The position numbers were made by a program, and so were the translations under genes. From NCBI GenBank assembly GCA_948567375.1, contig OX419756.1, forward strand, positions 30,296,552 to 30,360,551: a stretch of DNA of 64,000 nt, read 5' to 3'. This document shows positions 20,121-30,478 of the stretch, one piece after another (position 1 is the stretch's first letter; every line of letters starts with the position of its first letter). The stretch comes from Lunularia cruciata (Eukaryota > Streptophyta > Marchantiopsida > Lunulariales > Lunulariaceae). The notes beneath the pieces are model-generated. The model had not been told where the DNA came from, made no database searches, and saw only the letters and a list, made by a program, of their open reading frames with translations.

Positions 20121-21878
20121 CTACACCAACTGATCTGCATGCTGCTGCAATGCCTCCTCTGAACTCCACAATGGAACATCCAAGGTGGATGGAACAATCC
20201 CACTCGTACTCCATAGCCGAGTGATCTCCTTTGGTACTGGAGTATCCTCTGCATGGGCGTTCCCCTCCAACAAGTCACCAGGCCAAGTAACTGCACCGCT
20301 GAAAGCTAAAATTGATGCTGCCATGGTCCCGGACTGTAGTGAGCCAAGACTGCCACTACTGAAACGTACTGGTAGGCGACATACTCGTCCCTCACCAGAC
20401 TGCCAACCAGGTCTATAAGAGGTTGTCTCCTCCCAATAGTCAATACTGAAACCCATAGGGTATAACACTGCTCCCCCAACTAGCACATCATATGACTCAG
20501 CTATCGTCGCAATAGCCTGAGCTCTCACCACCGAGCTATCAGTCAGATGACCAGGCTGAACCTGGACAACAAGCTCTCCACGTGTGATGTATTGTGTCAA
20601 ACCACCACCAAGAGATGTATGGATCTGAAATGGACACCTCTCCACATCGGTCTTCCGTAACTCCAGACCAACAACTGCAACCTTCCCCAACATAAGGGGC
20701 TGTGCACCAGAGTCTAACAAGACTCTCTGTGGTGTATAGACCTTCCCTGAAGGTCCCACTAAACGAAAGATCCCCCTCTGGTTATCCAATAGGACAACAC
20801 CAGGTGTAAACCGCGCTCTCTCAAAGGCCGGTCTAGCTGGCAACTCCTCCAGTCTAGCCGCTACTGCCTGCCATAAACCACTGGTCGCTGAACGGATCCC
20901 ATGCTCCTCAACCAAGTCAGCTCCACTACCAACCACCTCTGCTCTAGTAGTAGGAATTGCACCATCCCTACTCTCACACAATGTGGCAGCCAACCGGAAC
21001 ACTGGGGCTGGGTCCACTCCCAATGTAAACATGTCACTGGCTGAAAATAAAGGATGCCGCATAATCAGCTGAGCCGCCCCCAACATCATGCTAGACTCAG
21101 TTGGTGTAGTAGCAGGTGGATGACTAGCAGGTAGTCCATCATGTACTCCATCACCACCTACTACACCTGCACTGGGACATCTAGGAACCATGGATGTTGT
21201 CTGCAATGCCTCAGATAGCGTGAAAGACTGGGGAAGTCTGACCTGTCTCCCAACCTCTCCTCTCTGTGGGTCCAACTCCACTGATGCTCCTCTAGGCTCT
21301 GGAGCACGTACTGCACTCCTAGTCACTGCTGCAGATGCATCCACCTGGGCTGCTCCGCACATGAAGTCCAAAGCATCTCTATCACCAGCATATGAGGTGG
21401 AAGCCTCAGCACCCGAATCTGATCTCCTCTGAGCAATAGCCATACTAGCCAATCTCTGCTCCAACTGCTCAATCCGAGTAGCCATAGTTGTGTCAGAAGT
21501 AAGGGCAAGTACCGCACCCCTACTAGGTGTAGATCTTCTACCACCACCTCTACCACCTCGTCCTCCATGAACTGGAGCTCCTCTACTACCTGCCATAGCA
21601 GCCCTACCACTCCGTAACTCCGGGTGTAGGTCAAAACACCGGTCACTAGTGTGACCAAATCTGTGGCAATGCTCACACTGCCTCTGTGCTGGCTGTGATG
21701 CACCAGAGGTATCAGGTCCGCTGCCCTGAGTACACTCTCTCCTATGGTGAGGTCCACCACAAGTCCAACAAGCAACACCACCACCCACTGGCTGCTGCTG
21801 ACCTGAAAATGAGGGTAAGGATCTAACTCCACTAGGCCCTCCACTCGCTCCATAGGATCTGGGCTGTCCACCCTGTCC
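20121..21878 (-). CDS. gag-pro: B gag nucleocapsid part and aspartic protease
   Basis: Two zinc knuckles come first: CWTCGGPHHRREC (slightly irregular spacing) and CEHCHRFGHTSDRC (perfect CX2CX4HX4C). They are the RNA-binding part of gag and lie near 21740-21650. A basic, glycine-rich stretch (GGRGGRGGGRR) and a short heptad-like segment (RIEQLEQRLASMA) follow. The protease active-site motif VLLDSGAQPLMLG lies near 20700. A long linker between knuckles and protease has no recognised domain. The segment is bounded upstream by TGA at 21879 and downstream by TAG at 20121 (GTG TAG CAG context). It is in frame with both the gag start region and the first half of the methyltransferase, so it was one polyprotein. 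Confidence 0.85.
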   Translation of the reverse strand, partial: GQGGQPRSYGASGGPSGVRSLPSFSGQQQPVGGGVACWTCGGPHHRRECTQGSGPDTSGASQPAQRQCEHCHRFGHTSDRCFDLHPELRSGRAAMAGSRGAPVHGGRGGRGGGRRSTPSRGAVLALTSDTTMATRIEQLEQRLASMAIAQRRSDSGAEASTSYAGDRDALDFMCGAAQVDASAAVTRSAVRAPEPRGASVELDPQRGEVGRQVRLPQSFTLSEALQTTSMVPRCPSAGVVGGDGVHDGLPASHPPATTPTESSMMLGAAQLIMRHPLFSASDMFTLGVDPAPVFRLAATLCESRDGAIPTTRAEVVGSGADLVEEHGIRSATSGLWQAVAARLEELPARPAFERARFTPGVVLLDNQRGIFRLVGPSGKVYTPQRVLLDSGAQPLMLGKVAVVGLELRKTDVERCPFQIHTSLGGGLTQYITRGELVVQVQPGHLTDSSVVRAQAIATIAESYDVLVGGAVLYPMGFSIDYWEETTSYRPGWQSGEGRVCRLPVRFSSGSLGSLQSGTMAASILAFSGAVTWPGDLLEGNAHAEDTPVPKEITRLWSTSGIVPSTLDVPLWSSEEALQQHADQLV

Positions 21879-22043
21879 TCAAAAACCAACTGGGCGTGGT
21901 GCACTCTGCTGCACTCTAGAAGAAGTCACAACTGTGGATGAGGTCTCCCTACCAAATCCAGATGTCACCACTCTCTCCTCCACCATGTTGAGCTCAATAC
22001 GCTCAGCCAAACCAAAGACTACTGCCAAAGTGGGCAAAGTAGC

Positions 22044-22802
22044 CTACAACAACGTAGCATCACGAACTCTACGTCGCAACTCCCTGTCCAGTATCCCATA
22101 CCAAAACTGGACTGCCTGGGCCTCAGTAACTCCCTGAGTGAAACTGATCAGCCGCCTCATGCGAGTGTATGCCTCGCGTAGGCTCTCTCCAGCCTTCCGC
22201 TGGAACTCCTGCAAGCTCCTCAGCTTGTCAGTCCGCACTCCCTGGTAGTTCTACCTCAAACATAGGAAGAACTCCACCATGGGGTTAAACCCCGGTACCA
22301 CACCACCTCATGCAGCGGTACCTCCACTCGTAGTAGCACTATCTCCAGCTAGTGCACCTCCACTAGCTCCACCAACACTACTCGAGCTAGAACTCGTAGG
22401 TACAGCCGACCTACTCCTGGCCACCGAACCTGAAGTGATGGAGACATAGTGTGGAGACCAATACTGTCTCCATAACTCAATCTCCTCCAAATGAGCTCTC
22501 CTGAACTCATGGTAGTCGTCCATCGGTGGACCCTCCAAGTGCTGAAACAACCCCTTCCATGCCATGAAGGGTGTGAACAAAGTCGGGTTCCGCATCTGCT
22601 GCAGATCACACCAACTATCGAACTCCTGGATGAAATCATCCAACTCAATAGTACCCACTGTACCAGAGTAACGCCTAGGGCCTTTGGAGGCCCCATAAAT
22701 CTCGTCCATGTCCCACAACAACGGTGCGGACACACCAAGTGCACTCTCAACTGAATCAGCTCCTGTGTCGAACTCCAACTCAGAGTCAATCTCCTCCCTC
22801 AC
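22044..22802 (-). pseudogene. gag: B gag capsid region
   Basis: Same frame as the protease. The piece 22308-22802 includes IELDDFIQEFDSWC and TPFMAWKGLFQHLEGPP, typical of the start of plant retrotransposon gag. The piece 22044-22250 includes SLQEFQRKAGESLREAYTRM and AVQFWYGILDRELRRRVRD, the capsid helices. Stops at 22308 (TGA), 22251 (TAG) and 22044 (TAG) all fit CGA or CAG. The frame stays open a little upstream of 22802, but I see no good ATG, so the true start is unknown. Gag would build the virus-like particle. Confidence 0.8.
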
Positions 22803-24271
22803 TGGGACCTGAGATACAGGTTGATACCGAGCACCACTCCGAGTAAACCCACTGCGTACTGCAGGGCTACTCCTCTAGAATCTCCAAAGAACTCCGTCGT
22901 GACCACGTAACTGCAACAGCAAACCCGAACCACCAACTGCAACAGCAAGTCGTAACCGCAAGTGCCCCACCAAGTGCCAACACCAACTAAACACCACCCA
23001 CTAATGTAACTCTAACTGAGATAACTACACTAGGGGAAGGGCAACCTGTAACCTGCCATCATAACACGCACTCTCACGGTCTGCAGGTCATCACTTCTTG
23101 CCTCACCGGAGAGAAACAAAGGTAGTCTGACTGGTCATCACTCCAGCCTCACCACCGAGAGCACACCAGAGCACCAACGCTCAAAAGTCAAGGCACCTCA
23201 CACAAACGTGGTGCACAAACAAGAAGCAGAGAATGGAGGGGATCCAATCACAAGAAATCTAAACGAAAACCCTCCATCTCATAACACAACACGGGACTGA
23301 CTCTGCCACCATTTGGCATTTGACATAAGAGTAGTTCGTATCTAAGTCCTAAGCTACCAGGATCACCAAGAATGGGATCAAACTGCCTCTCCTAGCCAAA
23401 GCTACATGTGTATAGATAACAATGGCACAACCACTATGACAACAAGTGAGGGTGGACCAGTTGGCTAGGGCACCAGTCTAGGAACAAGAGATCTAGGGGT
23501 CAAACCCTGTTGCGCACAATCTAGCAAAAAAGGCAGATTTTGCCAACCATTTGACAACCAAAGATTTAGTGTAGATCTTGGTCATTACCAAGATCTACAC
23601 TAAACTAGCTAGCCTCACGCCAGCAAGCTGGCTTGCTGGCCCTTCTAGGCCTTCGTAGCCTCTCATAGCCCACAGCCCTATGCCTTGAAACGCCGAAATT
23701 CAGCCAAATGAGGCCTTTCTTGTTGCCACTTCGAACCTCCAAAATTGGCAAAACTTCTCCAAATCTGCGAAACTCCTCCAAACTAGCAAAACTTCTCCAA
23801 ATCTGGCCAAACAGCGAAACTCCTCCAATTCTTGCCCAAAATCTGACGTAAATCTGACGTAAAATCTGACGTAAACCCTAAAGATGGGTGTCCGCCAAAT
23901 CCCTCGCTAACTTTCCACTCGAGCCAAATTGACAAAACGGGTTTTTCCAAATCACAATTTCATGAGAAGAGCTTTCCAACTCCACCTTCAATTTCACTTT
24001 CTGAGCCCAACTCGCAGCAAATTGGTCCTGCCTTCACCTCTTGAGCTCAAAATCACAACACTGCTCGAAAATTGCTCCTTCTTTGCTCAAAATTTGGCCA
24101 GCGCTTCCGCACACCGTCCGCCTAACTGCCAAATTTGCATCAACTACACGAGCTTTTGCACACTAGGGAAACACAGAACCTGAATCGAGCTACCACGATC
24201 CACCGAGCTTGGAGATACCACCAACACTCAACGTTCCTGCACCCAATTTCCCCCTGACTTCACTTCTCTGA
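22803..24271 (-). other. B 5' leader
   Basis: About 1.47 kb between the 5' LTR and gag without a coding motif. It contains repeated CAAAACTTCTCCAAATCTG-like phrases near 23745-23830 and three TGACGTAA units. The sequence next to the LTR (minus ...GATTACA then TCAGAGAAG) has no clean tRNA complement. A primer-binding site is therefore not recognised and may have been lost together with the end of the 5' LTR. Confidence 0.5.
23848..23876 (+). promoter_or_regulatory. Three tandem TGACGTAA motifs
   Basis: The phrase AATCTGACGTA is repeated three times back to back in the B leader. TGACG(T) is the core bound by plant TGA-type bZIP factors. Being downstream of the LTR, a regulatory role is only possible; it may simply be a short tandem repeat. 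Confidence 0.4.
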
Positions 24272-24722
24272 TGTAATCAGATTGCTTAACACTCTCAACT
24301 CAACTCAACTCAGATCAGTACTTGATCTGTCACTCTATAAATTGCCAACAACTGGGCACTGATTACAGTCAAGCCACACCCACTCAAGCATAGAGAATCC
24401 ATGTGACGCTCGCCGGCCTCTGTCCACCATAGCCAGGAACTCGAAGGCTCAACATCAGAGAAGTGAGCTCTCTGGAGCTCACTTCGAAACTATACCCCCT
24501 GGACTCGAGCTAGCCCTGAAACCCTAACGGTCTTGCTGACGGCACACTCAACGGTGTAAACGGTGCAAAGTGATGGTGGGCCCCACCGTGAAGTCAGTAC
24601 CCCGAACACAAAATCTAACCATCAGAAAGTAGTCCCTGAGAAACTGCTAGAATAACTCTAACAACCATCACTGGAACTCCAGTGTCCGAGCATCTAGATG
24701 CGGAACTACAAATGGCGTGACA
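24272..24722 (-). repeat. B 5' LTR (450-bp block only)
   Basis: On the minus strand TGTCACGCC...CTGATTACA. It matches 14864-15313 with about 12 differences, most of them C/T or G/A. It lacks the 105-bp A block found at the 3' end, so its inner end was probably deleted along with the primer-binding site. Its outer end abuts TGCA. Confidence 0.8.
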
Positions 24723-24726
24723 TGCA
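24723..24726. repeat. Target-site duplication TGCA, right copy (element B)
   Basis: Matches 14755-14758. A 4-bp duplication is within the range of retroviral-type integrases, although 5 bp is commoner in Ty3 elements. Confidence 0.65.
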
Positions 24727-24838
24727 TGATGTTGACAGTGATGTATGTTGTGTAGCGATGTATATACGCATGACAGCTGTCACGCCATTTGTAGTTCTTC
24801 ATCTAGTTGCTCGGACACTGGAGTTCCAGTGATAGTAG
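24727..24838 (+). mobile_element. B2 LTR, middle piece
   Basis: Plus-strand continuation of the LTR fragment at 14726: the rest of block A (ending ACGCATGACA), the GC spacer, and the first 61 bp of the 450-bp block (TGTCACGCC onward). It is interrupted at 24839 by element C and resumes at 38614. Confidence 0.85.
24834..24838. repeat. Target-site duplication AGTAG, left copy (element C)
   Basis: AGTAG directly before the C terminus at 24839, repeated at 38614-38618 directly after the other terminus. Joining the flanks restores the LTR phrase CCAGTGATAGTAGTTAGAG seen in the intact B LTR. Confidence 0.93.
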
Positions 24839-25690
24839 TGTGACAACCCGACAAATATCACTTTTGCGGTAATCGGGTAAGTAAAGTTTGTTCCCACAGA
24901 GATACAAGTCAGAAATGTCCAAATATGAAGCAAAGTAACAATTTCAGTTCTTCTTGAGTTCTTCTTTAGTCTCTCAGGTAGAAACCACACCCAGAAGAGA
25001 GTAACAAGCACTAACTCGCAGTCTTGTCACAAATTAACACTCCATAATCACAACTCCATCAAATCTTTCCAAACAATCTTGATTGTGATGATTCAGGTTC
25101 TCCCAAAAACGGCACTTCACTCCAAAACGACTTTGCCTCAGAATTGTGTTCCACCCCTCCACTGAAGGCACAACTTCCTTGATCGAAATTGCTTCACATC
25201 AACTTTGCACTGCACTCATAAATGCAGAATACTACCAACACTACAATTCCTCTCAGATCTGTCAAGGCATTGCTTTGATTGCACTTCACTCAGGATCAAA
25301 CACACAAAATGAAGATCAAGGCTGTGGAATCCAACATCCAACAAACACTCTGACTTGCACTTCAAATTTCTCCAAACACTCACCAACACAATTGTGAAAT
25401 TGATACTTGGAATCAAGCTCAAGCGACGAGCACTGCTTCACAGCACTTTGCTTTATCTATTCTCAGAAATAATGAGCACTGAACAACATTTTCTTGCGAA
25501 TGCTACTTCTTAAATAGTGAAGCAATCGACAGTTCTAACAACTATACCGTTCTACCACAACTGTTCTAACCTGTAGATCCGAAATGACAATGCACCTCTT
25601 CATATCTGCCCCTTCAAATCTCAAATTGGTTACTAATCCAATCCGATGTCTACTTCTTCATCGGCTTTCAAACCCGAACCCGAAGTAATC

Positions 25691-28221
25691 TTACTTCCTA
25701 CTACATTTTCCTTGGGTTTCAGATCTCCTACATCTTCCACCAGATGCAGCAATTCTCTTTCCTGATCTGAAATTGCTAGTGGGTAGTGGATTTGAAATTG
25801 CTAGTGGATCTGAAATACTAGTGGGTAGTCTATCTAACTCTTCATCTTTTGACCCACTCTTCCCTAATGTCTTTGAGGGCAACTCCGAAGACATTTGGAT
25901 TCCTATGTTATCTACTTCGGGTTTTGCCTTAACATCCTGCCGAAGCTTTTCTAACTCTATTCTCACTAAGTCTAATCTAATTGCAATATTGTCTTCTACT
26001 TCTAAGATCTTCCTGTCTACACGAGTTCTGAGACTAATCAACAAGGCATTCAAATCTGTATCTTTCGCTTGTCTTCCCCTCATCTCCTGCACCAACAACT
26101 TCAACTCGTGCAGTCTTGTTTCTTCAATCCGAACGCTGGCTTCTGTACTTAACATTGCGTTCACTCTGAGGACTATTTCCTTCAATGGCTCCAATCTTGT
26201 CTTGCGTTCTCGTTCCCGATCTGCAAGCCATTCCTCTCAATACATCGCCAATTCTTCTTTGAATTTGGCCTTCACCGCTTCCTTCTCTTTCTCCTACTGT
26301 TCAACCTTCTCTTCTTGATTACAAAGTAATTCCCGTAATCTCTCTTCTTCTTTATATCTCGCAGCCAACTCTCGTTGCCAAAGTTGCTTCTTCTCCTCCA
26401 TACTCTCCATCACTCGATCGAGCTCTTGATCCTTTGATGCTACCCTCGCCATAGCATGGATAAGCTCTACTCTTGAATCAGCAAACTGCTGCTTCAAGAT
26501 TTTGGCTCTTCTACCTGTCTCTCCCTTGCAATGTCACTCTTCCTCGCAAGATCTTCTCGATAACTCACTTCTCTCTTCAGGTCTTCAATTACTTGACTTC
26601 TCTCTACTGCTTCTGCTCGCAGTACTTCTCTCTCTTCCTCACCTCGGGTTATACTCTTCTTCAACTCCGAGTTTTCTTCTTCTAATCTTGATAAGACCTG
26701 CAAAACAGTCTTTATCTCTGGACAAGTAGACTGCATCTCCTTCTTCTTCTTCTCCAACTTCACCAACAGCGGGCATACTACTGTCTGTAGGTAATCTACT
26801 CCATTACTGGCAACTTCTTCCTCCCGCGGAGTGGCCTCTCTTCTTTCCTTGTGTTCTCTCGATACTCGCCTTCTTCTCTGGAGTCTTCGTATCAGAATTG
26901 ACGCCTCACTGCCCAAGCTTTCTTCTACCTCTTCCTTCACTCTACTCGGCCCCGCTTCACAGTTCGCCTTACGTCTCAAGCAAACTCCTCACTGTACTGC
27001 GATCTTCTTCTCCTTGAGCAGTGGTACTTTGTCTTCCAGCGCCCCATTGTCTTTGGTTTCTACTTTGGCTTGCATTTCTTCTTCGTATTCTTCAGCCACT
27101 GGTGCCGAGGTCATTTCTCCACCATCTTCACTGTCACTGCTAGTATCTCCACTCTGCTGTGTCAGCTCAAGTTCCTCCTCACGTTCCGAGTCCTCCGTCT
27201 TGAGCTCAGCTTCGCCTTCTGAGTCTTCATCTTCTGACTCAATCACCACCATTCCTCGCCTCAGGTTATTTTTCTGCATCTTCCGAGGTTTCTTGTTTTC
27301 TTTAGCTTTTGCTTGCCAAGTTCTCTTCTTTGTCGAGGTACTTACAAGGACCTCCACGTTCTTCCCTGTCTTCGCATAGTAATAGTCCGTGCTCCGGATT
27401 TGGAGAATGTATTGCTGCTCCTTCGCATCGACTTCTCTTCTCAAGTCAGGATGGAAATGAGACACCATTCTATTGCGCTCCGCCAAATTGAGCAAATTTA
27501 ACCCGAGGTAAAAATGTGCTGCAAATGGTATGATGTAGTGTGGAGGCGACTTATCCCGTGGATTCCACACCATTTGCCTTGTTCTCCCGTGAAAGCACCT
27601 TGCCCAATTGATCGGTTCTCTTGCAAATAACTTGTGAAAGAACATCGCTTGGTGTTTCATCACATAGGTAGTTCTCTCCGGCTTCAGGATGGCCATTAGT
27701 GCACTCACAATTCCTCTCCTCACAGGGTCTTTGTAGCTCTCAACTTTGTACCCATTCTTCGTCCTCTTTGACGAGAAGGCATCTCTCACCTCCTGCGTTT
27801 CTTGGGCTATCTCTCCTTTCCCCAAGAACATGGCTCCTTGCTCCGAACCCGCCTCCCTCCCGAGTACGAGTCTCCAATCCGACTCTGTCCAGCGAGCCGG
27901 ATTTCCTCTCTTCCCTTCTTCCTTGGGACCAACGAGACATTTACTCTCAATGATTTCTGTCATGAATCCTGGAAAACTTACGTTCCAGTTCCATGCCAGA
28001 AAAGTGATCCGAAGTCGGCTCAAGACTTCGATCCTCGCTACTATATCTAATCTCCAAATTGCATGATTTCTCACTGCAAATTTGGAGTTCTTCTTCCCTC
28101 CTCCCATCTCTTCTGCTTTCTTACTATCTCTCGATTTCTCTCTCGCGACTTCTCCCTTGCGCACTAACACGAGTCCAACTCTATTTCCCTTTCCTTGATC
28201 ACCTGCAAGATGACTCCTCAA
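25691..28221 (-). pseudogene. LTR-encoded ORF, copy in C 3' LTR
   Basis: Same frame and product as 35631-38204, described there. Stops shared with that copy: TGA at 26989 region and TAG near 26293. A private stop at about 26238 turns the arginine codon of MYREE (CGA in the 5' LTR copy) into TGA. The 40-bp local expansion at 25764-25835 changes the C-terminus. As part of the 3' LTR it would lie at the end of the element RNA as well as being copied into the next 5' LTR. Confidence 0.75.
25764..25835. repeat. Local tandem expansion in C 3' LTR
   Basis: GAAATTGCTAGTGG-type units occur about three times here but once at the matching place in the 5' LTR (near 35760-35790). It accounts for the 40-bp length difference between the LTRs and must postdate insertion. 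Confidence 0.8.
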
Positions 28222-28264
28222 CGGTGAAGGAAAATTGCTCGACTATTCATTGTTGGAGTTTCAA

Positions 28265-28272
28265 TTTTTATA
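28265..28272 (-). promoter_or_regulatory. C 3' LTR TATA box (TATAAAAA)
   Basis: CTCTATAAAAATTG on the minus strand, about 385 bp into the LTR and about 45 bp before the LTR ORF start in this copy. Same position as 38224-38231 in the 5' LTR. Confidence 0.6.
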
Positions 28273-28655
28273 GAGTTGCACTTCTTCGTCTTCCGTCACT
28301 TCGAGTTTCTCCTGAGAAATCACACCTCCAGCATGCACCTGTCACTGTCAATCAACCTTCGCGCGTATGAGCTGCCTGTTTTGAAACGGCCTCTTCTTGA
28401 ATTTCTCGCCCCGACAAAAGGTTATTAGACTGTCTTTGCCTCGGGTTGAACTCCCCCCAATCCAAAGACAATTTACTTCATATTGTATGCTGACACGGCA
28501 TTTCCGAGTACTTTGCCTTATGACCCAAAGTCACTTTACTTCGGGTTTCATCCCGAAGACAATTTTCTTCGCCTTCTTTGGCCATACAAGCGCAATCCGA
28601 CTTCTCTATACACTTCTTCTCCTTTATTTTGAAAAAAAACAATGTGGGCACCACA

Positions 28656-28671
28656 TACCTCCTCCCTCAAA
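28656..28671 (-). other. C polypurine tract
   Basis: GAGGGAGGAGGTA on the minus strand directly before the LTR start TGTGGTGCC. The pol frame overlaps it. Confidence 0.9.
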
Positions 28672-29818
28672 TGTGAGCGTCCCCGCGAACATGGACCTCG
28701 GGTGTCTTAGAAACTCCGAGTCTATGGTCCAATATCTTTGAACTCTCCACCCATTTACTCGAGTGGCAAAAGGATTACCTTCCAAATCGACAAGTTGCAT
28801 GGATCCATTTTTGTAAAGATGAAGAACTCGATAGGGACCCATCCATCTCAAATGCAACTTGCCTGGAAAAAACATTCGGCAATTGTCATATAACAAAACC
28901 AAATCCCCTTCTCGTACAGTCACAGGCTTGATTCTCTGATCGTGCCTGACTTTCCTCTATGCTTGTACTTCTTTCGTGGTTTGCATTGCATCGTCTCTTT
29001 TCTCTTCTAACCACATCAGTTGATGAATCCGAAGATCCTGAATTTCCTCTTCCGACATTTGTTCTTTGCACAAAACCCGATAAGTCGGAACTTCAAATTC
29101 AACTGGCAGTATGGGATGCAAGCCATATGTCAAGAAGTATGGGGTTTGTTTGGTTGTAATCTTCTCTGTCGTCCAATAGGCCCATAACGCGGCTGGTAAT
29201 TTTGTATCCCAGTCATAGGCATAATTGACAGTCACCTTATTCAAAATTTTACAAAGTAACCCATTCGCTTTTTCCGTTAAGCCATTTGCTTTTGGGTTAT
29301 AAGGAGTCGTCTTCCGATGTTTAATCTGAAAATACTTGGTTAACGCCTCCATTACAGAGTTCAAAAAATGTGTTCCTCGGTCACTGACCAATTCCAGAGG
29401 ACACCCATATTGGGAGATGATGTTTCGAAAGAAAAAATTCCACCATAGTTTTAGCATCATCTCTGCGAGTTGCTTCCGCTTCAACCATCTTGGTAGCATA
29501 GTCAGTGCAAACCAAAATGTAGCGCTTTCTTGTGACTCGGGTCACTGGTTGAATGGGACCCACAAAATCAACCTCCCATTTCTCAAAGGAGGCCAAAGGC
29601 AAAATTGGTCTCAAAGGCCATTGAGAAGTAGCCATCGGCTTCCCCGTTCTCTGACACGCATCACAGCTTTGGATATGAGCATATACATCTTTGTACATAG
29701 TAGGCCACCAATACCCTGCTGAAAGAATTTTCTTAATAGTATTCTTCAGAGCATAGTGTCCTCCTGATGCCTCGGATTGTAAAGATTCAATCACTCCTCC
29801 TACTTCGTATGACTCCAA
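28672..29818 (-). pseudogene. pol: C integrase
   Basis: Zinc-binding part GGHYALKNT...CDACQRTG (second histidine and both cysteines seen). Core aspartates lie in WEVDFVGP and LVSDRGTHF, and the glutamate in NGLTEKANGLL. The C-terminal part has LVLLYDNCRMFFPGKLHLRW and VNGWRVQRYW, characteristic of Athila/Tat elements. The frame shifts near 29440 and a stop falls near 28924. All three catalytic residues remain. The frame continues through the polypurine tract into the LTR to 28624. Confidence 0.88.
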
Positions 29819-29821
29819 GCA

Positions 29822-30478
29822 TCACCGAAGTACTTCGTCTTTGCCCATCTTAAATAAAATGCTATGTTTAAGCTGGTACGGCCCCATTTTCCGGAGAAAG
29901 ACTGCCCGCTGTTCCGGATCCATCCCCTCAGGACAATGGAGAGTATTCAGATAATTATATTCATCTGCATACCTCGTACTTCTCATTGCTGATAAGTGAT
30001 ACAACTCTTCGTCAGGGAACCGATCGTCAATTTCCCACTCTTGGTCTTGAGTGTCTAACCTGGACAGGAAGTCCGCATTTGAATGCAAAGCTCCCTTCCT
30101 CACTTGTACAGTATACATGAACTCTTGTAATAACAAGATCCATCTTGCAATTTGTCCCGATAAATCTGCCTTCTTGACCAGATATTGCAATGCATAATGG
30201 TCAACATAGAAGACAAACTCATACCCCAACAAATAATGACAAAATTTCCTGCAGGCATACACCATTCCGAGTGCTTCTCTTTCAGTCGTCAAATAGTTCT
30301 TTTCAGAAACTGAAAGTTGTCGGCTGGCATAATACACCGGGTAGTCCTTCTTCTTCTCGTCCTTCTGACTTAAGACAACCCTGATGGCCATGGACGAAGT
30401 GTCCACATACACATGAAAAGGGACGTCCCAATTCGGGGCCCTCATGACTGGTGCTTCAACCAGTTTCTTCTTCAACAC
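29822..30478 (-). CDS. pol: C RNase H and integrase linker
   Basis: Open for 218 codons. Catalytic positions: aspartate in FHVYVDTSS, glutamate in TTEREALGMVYAC, aspartate in FYVDHYALQYL, and NADFLSRL at the end. It degrades the RNA strand during cDNA synthesis. A single stop at each end separates it from RT (near 30479) and integrase (near 29819). The region DRFPDEELYHLS resembles the acidic linker of C2 (FPDEELMTIS), showing kinship of C and C2. Confidence 0.88.
   Translation of the reverse strand: MLKKKLVEAPVMRAPNWDVPFHVYVDTSSMAIRVVLSQKDEKKKDYPVYYASRQLSVSEKNYLTTEREALGMVYACRKFCHYLLGYEFVFYVDHYALQYLVKKADLSGQIARWILLLQEFMYTVQVRKGALHSNADFLSRLDTQDQEWEIDDRFPDEELYHLSAMRSTRYADEYNYLNTLHCPEGMDPEQRAVFLRKMGPYQLKHSILFKMGKDEVLR

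Larger units (their letters stand above)
14759..24722 (-). mobile_element. B: Ty3 retrotransposon with cytosine methyltransferase and PHD finger
   Basis: About 10 kb, visibly more GC-rich than its surroundings, coding on the minus strand. Order: 5' LTR, 1.4-kb leader, gag with two zinc knuckles, aspartic protease, C5-cytosine methyltransferase, RT, RNase H, integrase, PHD finger, short 3' UTR, 3' LTR. The protease-RT-RNase H-integrase order is Ty3. Everything from gag to the first half of the methyltransferase is in one frame. Everything from the second half to the PHD finger is in another, so a single frameshift near 19745 divides it. The eleven in-frame stops I found are TGA (7) or TAG (4), each fitting CGA or CAG. 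Shared 450-bp LTR parts differ at about 12 positions (roughly 97%). Inserted into the LTR fragment B2. Confidence 0.88.
24839..28655 (-). repeat. C 3' LTR (3817 bp)
   Basis: On the minus strand it begins TGTGGTGCCCACATT and ends GGTTGTCACA. It is 40 bp longer than the 5' LTR because the phrase GATCTGAAATTGCTAGTGG is multiplied at 25764-25835. It carries the same two shared stops in its long ORF as the 5' LTR, plus private ones. Confidence 0.95.

Noticed and set aside
23929-24183. Plus-strand 84-codon ORF in the B leader
   Set aside because: Opposite to element orientation, no motif, and overlaps repeated leader phrases.
25773-26318. Plus-strand ORF of 181 codons (and repeats at 35779-36276, 26831-27379) in the C LTRs
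   Set aside because: Antisense to the coiled-coil ORF; serine- and phenylalanine-rich composition is what the complement of a Glu/Lys/Arg-rich coding strand gives.
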